Positions 20,169 to 29,731 of a stretch of 64,000 nucleotides of DNA are shown piece by piece (the stretch's first letter is position 1; each line of letters opens with the position of its first letter). Below the pieces are notes generated by a model. The model had not been told where the DNA came from. It saw only the letters and a program-made list of their open reading frames with translations, and ran no database searches. The stretch spans positions 1 through 64,000 of the forward strand of contig KV919138.1 in assembly GCA_002049455.2 (NCBI GenBank), read 5' to 3'. The translations under genes were made by a program, and so were the position numbers. The DNA is from Porphyra umbilicalis (lineage: Eukaryota; Rhodophyta; Bangiophyceae; Bangiales; Bangiaceae).

Positions 20169-21450
20169 TGCGGCAATTCGTGTCGCGGCCGGACTTTGCC
20201 GTGACTGCCGACTCGACCTCCGCAGCCGCGCGGCTGTTTTCGTGCACGGATGCCGCACGGAGGTCTGGACGGTAGAAGACGTCGAGCTCCTGCGCGCCGC
20301 AGTTCGTATTTTCGAGCCTTTTGATACGTGCCGCATGGCCCGTTTCGTTCCCAACTCGACTTGTCGCCGGGTGGCTGAGTACCTGGTGGACTGGGACTGG
20401 CCGGGCGCCTGGCGCGAGGAGCCCACAACACCGCGACCATCCCCCCGACGAGATGCTCTTCCGTCTCACCCCCCGGTGCTATCGCTCACCAACAACAGCC
20501 AAGAGTCGGTCGTGAAGAAGTCTTCGCCCTTCATTCCGTGCTGGCATGTCGGGCCGTGCACGCGGTCCAGTTGCCAGTGCGTGGCAAATGACGTACCCTG
20601 TGAGAAGCAGTGCGGGTGTGCTCGTACCCGGTGGGCGTCGAGGGTGCCTGTTGTGCTGCAAGCCGACAAGGCGGCGTCCACATCCATCCCCGCCGAGTGC
20701 TGCGCACCGACGACTGGGTCGCTGTTTTGCAGCAGGCGCATATCCTGCTCGTGTCCCTCGCCGTCGCGCTGTGAGACGCACGCGTGCCCTTGCTATGCCG
20801 CGGACCGTGAGTGCGACCCAGACGCGTGCATGATGTGCGGTGCCCACCTCCAGCCCGCGTCAGACGTTGACGGATTGACCACGGGATCAGTTGCCGCAGA
20901 TTCTCTCACGGCCCGCTCCACTGCGGCTGCGACTGGAGCCTTTTGGCGCCTGATGCGGTCGCCGCGCCCGACCGACCTGGGTGTCATGCCCGGGCGTGGC
21001 GGTGGTGCGTCTCCGAACAGTCTGCCGATGGTTAGACGCTGTCGCAACATTCAAGTGCAAGTTGGGGCCCGAGTGCGCCTCGTGCTCGCCGTATCTCGTG
21101 CTCACGGGCTCGGCGTCTTTGTCGCCGAAGCAGCTGGGGCCGGCGACTTTGTGGGTGAATACGTCGGGGAGCTTGTTTCCGCCGCGGAGGGGCACCGTCG
21201 CGGTCGTGCTTACGACGCCGTGGGGGTGAGCTATCTCGCCACTCTGTCGCAGACAACCATCGTCGACGCCACTCGGGTTGGAAGCCGGACGAAGTTCATC
21301 AACCACAGCTCCGACTCGCCCAACCTGGAGATGAAGTTGCTTAGCATTTGTGGGACCATTCTTGCCGCTCTGTTCGCTGCGAGGGATTTGAGCGCCCGAG
21401 AGGAGGTGTTTTTTGACTACGGCTATGCTCTTGACTCATGGGTGCAGTGA
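20164..21450 (+). CDS. E(z)/EZH2-like methyltransferase copy 1, intact 3' half (SANT-CXC-SET)
   Basis: Open frame of 428 residues starting at the ATG in the target-site duplication and continuing, in register, the frame of 13625-15204. Residues about 34-80 are a SANT domain (VWTVEDVELLRAAVRIF...CRRVAEYL). Residues about 126-228 are a CXC (pre-SET) domain with two cysteine clusters, CWHVGPCTRSSCQC and CPCYAADRECDPDACMMCG, very like E(z) CPCYLA-RECDP. Residues about 301-425 are the SET domain: GLGVFV, GDFVGEYVGELV, DATRVGSRTKFINHSSDSPN and EEVFFDYGYALDSW. The NHS and FFDY catalytic and cofactor motifs are present, but the usual Cys after PN is Leu. The role by homology is H3K27 methylation. It lacks the N-terminal EED/SUZ12-binding half, so PRC2 assembly is doubtful. 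Whether it is transcribed from the LTR is unknown. Confidence 0.82.
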   Translation: MHAAIRVAAGLCRDCRLDLRSRAAVFVHGCRTEVWTVEDVELLRAAVRIFEPFDTCRMARFVPNSTCRRVAEYLVDWDWPGAWREEPTTPRPSPRRDALPSHPPVLSLTNNSQESVVKKSSPFIPCWHVGPCTRSSCQCVANDVPCEKQCGCARTRWASRVPVVLQADKAASTSIPAECCAPTTGSLFCSRRISCSCPSPSRCETHACPCYAADRECDPDACMMCGAHLQPASDVDGLTTGSVAADSLTARSTAAATGAFWRLMRSPRPTDLGVMPGRGGGASPNSLPMVRRCRNIQVQVGARVRLVLAVSRAHGLGVFVAEAAGAGDFVGEYVGELVSAAEGHRRGRAYDAVGVSYLATLSQTTIVDATRVGSRTKFINHSSDSPNLEMKLLSICGTILAALFAARDLSAREEVFFDYGYALDSWVQ

Positions 21451-21959
21451 TAAGCCAGGGAGTGACAGAAGGGCACTTTCTTCTCTGTTTGTGCGTGTTC
21501 AAGTCAGATTGGTGGTCAAGCTCCGGGCGTCTTGTCGTCCCGCGGGCTTGCGCACGGCGAACCTCCATCCCTTGATTCTCCTCCTATGCGTTTAAGGAGG
21601 CAGCGCGACAGAGCCTCATCCGGGGCGTCAGAGCGTCGAGCTGCCACCCCGGCACCGGCGCGCCCTTCGGGGACAGCAGCCCACCGTAGCCGCACTTGCT
21701 GCTGCCGCCGCCGCAGCCGCCGGAGGTGTCGGCAGGAGACACCGCAGCTGGCGCCTCCCCGGCCGACACCGGCCTGGGCGGGAGCCCATTGTGGCGCTGA
21801 CTGCTGCTCGCTGCTCCCGGCGGCGGCCCCGGTTGACATAATTGCTGTGCGATGGACGGAGTCGGGAGAGCACGGTTGGAGTGCTTGTTTCGTTTGCTTG
21901 GGCCTCCCATATACCGACCCCCCCATCGTCGTCCCCGCTCAACACGCGACCGTCAAGTC
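21451..21959. other. 3' flank of E(z)-like copy 1, no supported gene
   Basis: No domain recognised. Grades into Pro/Ala-rich sequence after about 21600. Confidence 0.35.
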
Positions 21960-24600
21960 TGGGTAGGCAGTCCGTCCAGCAGCAGCCGCACGATGGCGAC
22001 GCGCTCGGTCACGTCCGAGGTGGCCGATTCCGCAGCGCTGCCCCCCGCCGCCGGTCGGCGGCAGCCGAGCAGCCCGCCGCTGCTGCCGGGTCGTCGTCGG
22101 TGCCCTCCCCCCCCCGTCGGCTGTGCCACCGTGGAAGGGCGACGCCGCCGCCGGCCGCCGCCATGTCGCGAGGGAGGCGCGCGTGGACGGCATCGCGCCT
22201 CTGTGCCAGCGCCGCCTTCGAGGCCCGCAAGCCGCCGCAAGAGGTCGAGCACGAGCTATCATCTCCGTCGCCGCCGTACCCGCCGACCCGGCAGAGCCGC
22301 CGTCGCTCCCCCCCTGCACCCGTGCCGCCGACGCCCGCATCGCCGCCATTCCCTCCCCCCCCTCGGTGTTGCCCGAACAGCCGTCACCTCCATTCCCACC
22401 GGTACCCTCGTCGCCACTGTCGTCCCCGCCGCAGCCGTCGGCGCCGTCACCATTTTCCCTGCCGTCACCTGCGCGAATGCCGTCTTCGCCACTGCCACCA
22501 TTCCCATTGGGCCCGCCGTCGCCGGCATCCATGCCGTCCGAGCCTCCAATGCCGCCCGCATAGCCAGACCCGCCGTTACTGCCTTTCGCGTCGGCGTTCG
22601 GCGCATCCGGATCCCCTGCGCCCGCGTTGCCGCCGTCGCCACCGGTGCCGCCCGCGTCCGACCCGTTGCCGCTGCCACCGTCACCACCGGGCCCGCCGTC
22701 CCCCCCTTCGGCCCCAGATGGACCCGTCCCGCCGGAGTCACCCGATCTGGCCGGCCCTTCATCACGGCGCCCTTCAGATTGCTCCCATTCCCGGCAACGC
22801 CGTTGTCCTCCCCGTCGTCACCGTCGCCCGACATACTGCCCCTCGCCCGTCGTCACCGCCAGCATCTCCGGTGCCCACGGGGAAGCCGGTCTCCGCCGAC
22901 GTGGAGCCGTTACTGCCATTTCCACAGCGTCCGCAGTCCCCCCCCGCGCAGGGCAAGTCCCCGCCGGCCGCTGACTCCTCGATACCACCGTCGTCGCCCG
23001 GTCCACCGTCGCTGCTCTGGGGACTGCTGCCGCCGTTACTGCCGTCGGCACCGTCCCTCCCCGGTCCACTCGAAGCGCCACCCCCGACGGGCGCACCGCT
23101 CCCCACGGCCTTGCCGTCGCCCCCCGTATTTTCGTGCCCGGGGTTGCCCCAATCCTCATCCTGCCCTGCTGCCACAGGCCCCACACGGGTGCTGGTCGCA
23201 CGGTGCGCCGCCGCGGCCGCCGCCGCCGTGGACGACGGCGGCGGTGGAGCCGGCGTCAGCATCGCCGGCAATTCCGCGTCGCCTCTCACGACTACCGCCT
23301 CCGGGGCGCCCACCCTCCGGGCCGCAATAACAGTTTCTGCGTCCCCTGGCACATTGTCGTCACACGTCTGGGCGCACGTACGAGTGGTGGCCGGTGGCGC
23401 GGCACAGTCAATGTCTGTCGCCCGGCCGCGAAGGAGCCAACAGGATGGCTGGGCGGCAGCTGCTGCCGCCGCCGTTGCAACGAGCGGCGCAGGCCCCGTT
23501 GCCGCCGCCGCCGCCCTCGCCGGAGCTGCCGACGCTGCCGAAGCTGTCACCTCCACCAGCAGATGCGGCCTCCGTCACGCACGGTGTGCGTGGCAGCAAG
23601 TCTTTGCGGCAGCTGCCGGTTGCACTGGCCGCGCATTCCCTCGCCTCTGCCGTCGGAATGGCCCGCTCGTGCTCCACGCGGCAGGGCTGGCACCACGGCA
23701 GAGGCATTGGTGCCGCCGCCGCCGCACCCAGCGACGCCGTCCCCGCTGCTGATGCCGAAGCCTATGCCGTCGCCGGTGCCGCTTCAGGCCCCGCCGCTTC
23801 CTGTGCGGGAGCTGGTGGTCCTGCCGCCGCCAGCGCAGCCAAGTATCGCGTCGAGAGGGGACAGTGACCATGCGCCCGGCGGAGGAGGGTGCCCCGGAGT
23901 GTTGTTTGCAGACGCCGCCGCCACCACAGCCGCTGGTACCGCTGCAACTGCCGTTGGTGGCGCCGGCAGTGTCGGCAGAGACCACCTTAGTCGCGCACGG
24001 CGGGAGCGGGAGCCCGGCGTGGGGGCAGGAGCCGCTGCTGCTGCCACCGACACAGGCACCGCCACCAGTGTCGCCGACACAGCCGCGCGCGTTGTCCATG
24101 TCCACCATCGCTGCGTTCGTGGACGGCAGCAGCGTGACGTGGCGCCTGCTCACACCGCCGCTGCTTCGGCCGCTGCTCCCGCCGCTGCCGCCGCGGCTGC
24201 CGCCGCCGCTGCGGCGGCGGCCGCCGCCGGCGGTGCTCGAAGCGACCAACCTGGCCACATCCGGCACGGGCGGATTTCCAGACGAACGGGCCTCTGGCGC
24301 CGCCGCCGCCACCGCTGGAGCCGCTACCACCGCAGTGGTTTGCAACGGAGCCGGCGCCACTTCATCCGCCGCCGCAGTCACCGCCGCCGCCGCCGGAACC
24401 GCCGCCACCGCCGCCGGCGCCGCCGGCGCCGCCGCTGACGTCGGCAGAGGCAACGCCTGTCGCGCCCGGCCAGGTGAGGAGCCCTTCGTTGCGACAGCTG
24501 CCGACGCCTCTACGGCCGCTGCCGCCGCTGCGGCAGACGCCGCTTTCCCCGCGCTTTCCCGCGGGGGCCATCGCGCGAAGCATGCCACCGCGAGGTGGGC
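21960..24600. repeat. Low-complexity CCG-rich region (Pro/Ala or Gly/Asp frames)
   Basis: About 2.6 kb of imperfect CCGCCG/CCRCCG sequence, open in several frames on both strands. Plus-strand frames read as Pro/Ser/Ala-rich (for example PPSPPGPPSPPSAPDGPVPP near 22680). Minus-strand frames read as Gly/Asp/Ser-rich collagen-like sequence (for example GSNGGSSPQSSDGGPGDDGG near 23000). Either could be a cell-wall or extracellular-matrix protein, but frame changes every few hundred bases prevent a single model. Best treated as a possible structural-protein remnant or plain low complexity. Confidence 0.5.
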
Positions 24601-25506
24601 GTGTTGGTGCGCGTGCCGACCCTGTGCGGCGTTTCAGCGTCCGAAAAGGTCTTTGCGATGCACTGTGACTCCGCCACTGATGGGCGAGCTGCGGCCGTGC
24701 ATGACGGGACCGACCAATGGAACGCGTGCGTTTATGCTCTTGGTGCCGGCGACTGCATTCACCGTGTAATGCAACATCTTGTGTCTGGAAGGCAGATACG
24801 TGAACTTGCGAGCGATCACGACCCACGTGCTCTTGAGTTTTCTCGATGATCAGTGCACACTGAGCGGGTGCAGATCAACGCGACACTGTCGCAAGCCCTC
24901 ATGAACTGTAAAGTAGCCTCTTCTATGGAAAAGACAAAGTTGCCGTTTCATGTGTATTCGAATACCTCTTTAAGACAGCGACATCCCAGACGGGCTCTGG
25001 TCCAGTCTTACACGCGTGCCAATGAGCATGCGCCGTGGCAAACATCTGATTCAAACGACGTGTTTCCATTGGCAAGCACGATTTGGGTACGCCTTGCATG
25101 CACAGGCAACCCAGAGCCTCAGACACGGACGTTTCTGGTCCAACATGTGCTGAGACATGCGCCGTTTGAGCAGGGCCTGAAACAGAATTCGCACCGGTTC
25201 GCACGAACGGGACCGGATCGGCGTGATCGGTTCGAAGGGCGGCTCCGCCATGGTTGTGTGTCGGCTGCCAAGCATCCACATCTGTCCCTCTCTGTTCTGG
25301 TTCTGACTTGTCCGCTGTCTCTGCGAGTCGGCAAGTGTGGTTGAGCCGGGCTGTGAGAGCATGTCTCGTCGGCGGGCTTCCGTACCCATGTCGGCGTCCC
25401 CTCCTGGGCCCGCCTCCTTGCCGCCTCTGCCATTTGAGATCCGCTTAACCCCGCCCTTTGTCCGTCACGATGCATCCCCCCCCCCCCTGAGGTTCAACCG
25501 CTCATC
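24601..25506. other. Upstream region of the SUZ12-like gene, no supported gene
   Basis: Balanced base composition, no recognisable domain. May include the promoter of the SUZ12-like locus. Confidence 0.35.
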
Positions 25507-27335
25507 TTGTCTTTGGAGGTCACAGTACTCGCCGGACGTGATCATGGTGCCGATGCTGCGCGCAACCCTCGTGGGGGGCGCACCAGGCGCTACAGGACTC
25601 GGGACTTGTCTTCTCACATGGGTGCAGGACCCGCTGCCGCCGAGCCCGGTGCGCTATATATCGCGCTGGTTTGTGAGACTCCCTCTGTGGTGGGGCCGCT
25701 TCAGACGCTGATTTCCGTCGCACCCGCGCTTGTCGGTCAAGTTGTTTCGATTGACGTACGTCCTGGGATTGCGGCGGTGTTGCATCATGAGGAGCGCCAG
25801 TCGGCCGCTACCGCAGCGGCCGGCCTTGCTGGCGCTATGAGGCGTTCCGCGGCTCCGAAGCCTTTGGCACCCTATCCCCGTCTTCAACTGCACGTCGTGC
25901 AGCGCAGCGGCGATGGACGTCGCGCCAGGCCGCCGCCGGTTTCGAACACGCGCTGCACGAGGAAGGCAAGTGGGCGGGTGTATGCGCACGCGGCGGAAGC
26001 ACCATTGCTCTTGGCGACACATTGAATGAGTGGCGGCTGCAGTTGTCGTGGGTGGGCGGCGTTCCCCCACTCGATGTATTGTCTTCGTACGCTATTTTCC
26101 TCGGCCGCCCGGGGCATCTGGCTGCAGTCCCTGCGATGGGGTCGGCAGCTGCCGAGACGGCGGCGGCCGCTAAAGCGCTTGTCCTGGCGGCACTTCCCGC
26201 CTCGCATGGTCGTACAAGGGCCCCGTGCGAGGCGTGTGCAGCTTCTCCTGCAGCTGTGCTGTTCTCTCTTTCTTTTGCTGGCTCTGGCGACGTGCGGGCC
26301 ATGCCTGCCATGCCGCAAACGAATGCCGGTGGGGAAGAGTTGGTTGGTGGGACGCGGGTCTCTGCAGCCATCGGCCGGCCCGCAACGGCTTCCTTTGACG
26401 TTGAGTACATGGAACATCGGCCAGGTCGAATGACGCAGCTCTTTCGCCGGCATACACGGCAGGACGCCCGGTGTCCGCTGTGTCACCTCGATGGCGTGTC
26501 TGTCAGAGGCCTGCTCGAACATTTTCACGCTCTCCACACCGACGTCAACGTCGAGTTCTTCCGTGCTGTGTCGGCCGCAGATCTGGGAGGGGCGGCATCC
26601 AGCCGTGGCGGAAGCAGCGGCTGGGACCGCTACTTGGCCAACGTTCGCTGGTTGTCCACCCCAATGCTTTTGCCAGGCATTTTTGGGTTGACCGGTTGCG
26701 TCACACCGTCCGGTGGGGCTGTGCAGCCCTCCGCCCGCCTGCGACCCATACGGGACGCCATTTCTTCCGCCGATGCTCACCCCGCTGGGTGCGCCGCCTC
26801 GTCTCCGCAGCGGCGCGTCGATGAAGGCGCCGTTCGCCCCGTTGGGGGGCTCCGTGATCGCGGCGGGCCCGGGTCGGCGACGGCTACAGCCGCCTTTCTC
26901 CGTGGGACGCGGTCCTCTGTTTGTCACCCGCTGGCCCCCGGGGCGTGTCGCCGACGGCCGAGGATGTCGCTGCGGTCGAGCGGCAAACGGGCTGCGAATC
27001 GGACACTGGCTTCTGCAAGCGCCGGTCGCAAGTACTTCCACACGGGCACCCTCGCCTCTCTTACCTCAAGCAGTCCCGCATGCCGAGCTGTCTTCTGACT
27101 CCGAGGACGACGTCAACGAGGATTGGCTTCACTCGATGGACGCGGCACGCCTAGAGGCCCTCGAGTTGCCGGCGCATGACGTGCTGTTCATGTCTTGTGG
27201 ACAGGGTACGTGGACGCGGTACCATCGTGGGGTGACGGAGGCGCGGCGTTCTTGCTGGGCAGCTTTCTTGTCGCGCGTCGCCGTACCATCCTAGAAACAG
27301 GGTTGCTGGCTCAGGCGTGGCTCATGTTGAGGTGA
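25507..27335 (+). pseudogene. SUZ12/EMF2-like PRC2 subunit with frameshifts
   Basis: Three signatures of the Su(z)12 family occur in the right order on the plus strand. (1) About 25880-26070: RLQLHVVQ, then FEHALHEEGKW...GDTLNEWRLQLSWVGG, resembling the segment before the zinc finger. (2) About 26450-26550: RCPLCHLDGVSVRGLLEHFH followed by ALHTDVNVEF, the SUZ12 C2H2 finger. (3) About 27030-27335: GRKYFHTGTL, then SSDSEDDVNEDWLHSMDAAR, then GSFLVARRRTILETGLLAQA, the VEFS box that binds E(z). These lie in different frames, needing single-base shifts near 25925, 27060 and 27195. So it is a decaying pseudogene, or the assembly has indels; short introns are less likely because the frames abut. SUZ12 is an essential PRC2 scaffold (family knowledge). 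Confidence 0.72.
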
Positions 27336-28379
27336 TGTACACTCATAGGCTTTTGGACGTTGACGCTGCAGCCCAGCCATCGGTGTATTGACGGACCGGT
27401 CGAGCTCGTGTGTGCCCCGTGGCAGTTTTGTCGGCGCCGCGAACGGGCAAGACCCTGCGGAGGCCGTCATTGCTACCGCCGCCGGTGTGGCGGCGTCGGA
27501 CGCGCGCGCGGCAGCTGCGGAACCTGCTGGTAAGGGCGATCGCCAAGCGAGGCAGTAGAACCGCTTGGTCGCTCACGCTCACGTTGCTCGTGGCTGTTTT
27601 CCAGTACGATGGTGGCTGGGCGGGCGGTCGTACACGCGATGACGGTGAAGCGCAGGTTGTGGTGAGTCGCACACAAATGCGTACTTTTTTTTTGCGCGGT
27701 CTGTTTTCCATTCCTCTTGCAGCAGCATCATCCGGAGCGCCGAGCGCCACCGTGGAGGTCGCAGTGGCCTGCGCAGTCCACAATTGCGGCGACGGCGATG
27801 GCGCCATCCTGCATCGGCGGCGGGCGGCTTGCCACCGCAGCTGGCAGACAATGGCCGGAGAAGCACGACCACCACCCAGCCGCCTGCGTTCGAGCTTTCG
27901 GGGCAGCACAATGCGCACGGGGCTGTCGGCGGCGACGACCGCGACGGGAGAGGACTGAGCAGCACCTGTGAAGAGGAGGAAGGGGGGGGGGGGGTGGTCC
28001 AAGGACCGTGCCGCCGACGCGGGCGCCAAGGGCGCGAGGGGTGCCGGGGGGGGGGGGAGGGGGGGCAGGAGGGGCGGTGGGACCGTCTCTGGCCGTGGCG
28101 CCGCGGAGACCACCACGCGAAGGTCGTGCGGCTGCAGGTCGTCTCCGTCGTGGCGCCCGCGGCGGGCGGCGGCGGCGGCGGCACAGACGGCACGCGCACG
28201 GCGGGCACCTCCCGCACCATCACCTCGGTTCCGGTAGCGCCGGCGGCGGCGGCGGGCGCGGCGTCGGCGGTGCCGGCGGCGGCACCCTCCCCAGCCGCCG
28301 TCGCGCCCAAAATCGAGACGGTCATGGTTTTTGCGGCGCGCCACGGCGGGACCTCCCCTTTACGGTCGTGCCGCCCGCC
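27336..28379. other. No supported gene; G-rich simple sequence
   Basis: Contains G-runs near 27981 and 28049-28075. A metal-binding N-terminal domain for the ATPase remnant downstream would be expected here but no CxxC motif is identifiable. Confidence 0.35.
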
Positions 28380-28810
28380 GAGGCGGCGGGCGCCGCCGGC
28401 GCCACCGACGCCGAACACGCGCTGCGCGCGGAACGGCGGTCGTGCCGCACCCGCTTCCTCTTTTTGACCGTCTTTTCGGCGCCGCTCTTTCTTCTGACCA
28501 TGGTCGTGCGGCACATCCGCGCCGCGCAAAGCGGCTGCGGGAGAGCGTCACCGACGCGGCGGCGCTGCCGCTCATTGACGTCCTCGCATGGGTGCTCGTC
28601 ACGCCCATGCAGTTTGTTGCGGCGGCGGGGTTTACCGGAGCTCGTGTTACGCGGCGAAAAAGGGGCGGTCGACGATGGACACGCTCAGCACGCTCGGAAC
28701 GAGCATTGCGTAGGGCTTTTCGGTCGTGTCGTCGTCCGCAACGTCGTGGGCTCGGTGCGAGTTGACGGCGGCGGCGGCGACCGGCGACAGGCGAAGGTGA
28801 AACGGTGGTG

Positions 28811-28811
<1 letters not shown>

Positions 28812-28900
<89 letters not shown>
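28812..28900. repeat. 89-nt uninterrupted poly-G tract
   Basis: Every base from 28812 to 28900 on the plus strand is G. It lies in the region that should encode the helix 4/actuator boundary of the ATPase remnant. Confidence 0.95.
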
Positions 28901-28947
28901 CGCGGCGAAGGTGACAACGGTGGTGCGGTTGTGCCGCCGAGGTCGAT

Positions 28948-29093
28948 GCTCACGGGGGAGGTGCGGCCGGTGGCCGTGGCGCCCGGGACGATGTTATGGG
29001 AGCACCCTCAACGAGTCGTTGCTCACGGGGGAGGCGCGGCCGGTGGCCAAAGCGCGCGGCGATGATGTGTATGGGGGCACCCGCAACGCCAGG
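28948..29093. repeat. 73-bp tandem duplication of the actuator TGE segment
   Basis: The phrase gctcacgggggagg occurs at 28948 and 29021. Each copy encodes an LTGE-RPVA motif (SMLTGEVRPVAVAPG and SLLTGEARPVAKARG) and ends in gggagcaccc or gggggcaccc. A 73-bp unit shifts the frame by one base, consistent with pseudogene status. Confidence 0.85.
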
Positions 29094-29731
29094 CGCGGGA
29101 TGGCGGCGGTGCGCGCCACCGCCGTTGGCGTCGACGCGGCGCTCTCCCGCATCATGTGCCTCGTTGACGATGCGCAGACGGCGCGCGCGCCGATCGGGGC
29201 GTTTTCCGACCGCGTCAGCGGCGTCTTTGTCCCCGTCGTTGTCGCCATCGCCGTTGCCATCTTTGCGGTATGGTTCGGGCTCGCCGCCGGTGGTGTGGTG
29301 CCGGACTGCAGGACGTTCTTTGAGGGCGCCTCGGGCGCCCCAGCGCCCCCCCGTCCCCCTCCCCCGCCATGGCGCTGACGGCCAGCCGGGTGCACTCCGG
29401 CAAGGTCGTGACGGCCACGCTCGGCGACGGCACCGCCTTCGCCGTCGGCTCCCGAACCTTTTTCACCGAAACGAACGGGTGGGCGACGGCATCAATGACG
29501 CGCCCGCGCTCACCGCCGCAGTGTGGGCGTTGCGATGGGCGGCGGCACCGCCGCCGCCGCCGAATCGGCGGGCGTCGACCTCGTGCGCACCCGCCTCGTC
29601 GACGCGATTGTGATGGTCGACCTCGCGTCCGCCGCCTGTCCGCCGTCGCCATGGCCGCTGGCAGCTTGTGTGTCGTCGGCTGTGAGTTGACGCTGAGGCT
29701 GTACCGACCGCCGACAATCAAGGAGCTGTGA

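Larger units (their letters stand above)
28380..29731 (+). pseudogene. P1B-type heavy-metal (Cu-like) ATPase remnant
   Basis: Pieces of a P1B ATPase are recognisable in order but in different frames. RFLFLTVFSAPLFLLTMVV (about 28450-28507) is a membrane helix. DVLAWVLVTPMQFVAAAGF (about 28578-28640) matches the LxTPxQF motif of the third or fourth helix. LLTGEARPVAKARGDDVYGG plus VGVDAALSRIMCLVDDAQTA and ...VSGVFVPVVVAIAVAIFAV (about 29012-29270) form the actuator and following helix. VGDGINDAPAL (about 29479-29511) is the P-domain signature, and the frame then runs to a hydrophobic C-terminus ending ...PPTIKEL at 29731. The phosphorylation motif DKTGT and the ATP-binding domain are missing between about 29320 and 29380. 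With an 89-nt poly-G run and a 73-bp duplication inside it, the gene is dead or badly assembled. Intact members export Cu or other heavy metals. Confidence 0.75.

Noticed and set aside
21842..24769. Several overlapping Pro-rich ORFs of 300-640 codons
   Set aside because: Mutually exclusive frames of equal quality on both strands over CCG-rich sequence; no single continuous model could be supported.
28805..29065. Poly-Gly (plus) or poly-Pro (minus) ORFs around 28.8 kb
   Set aside because: Created solely by the 89-nt G run.
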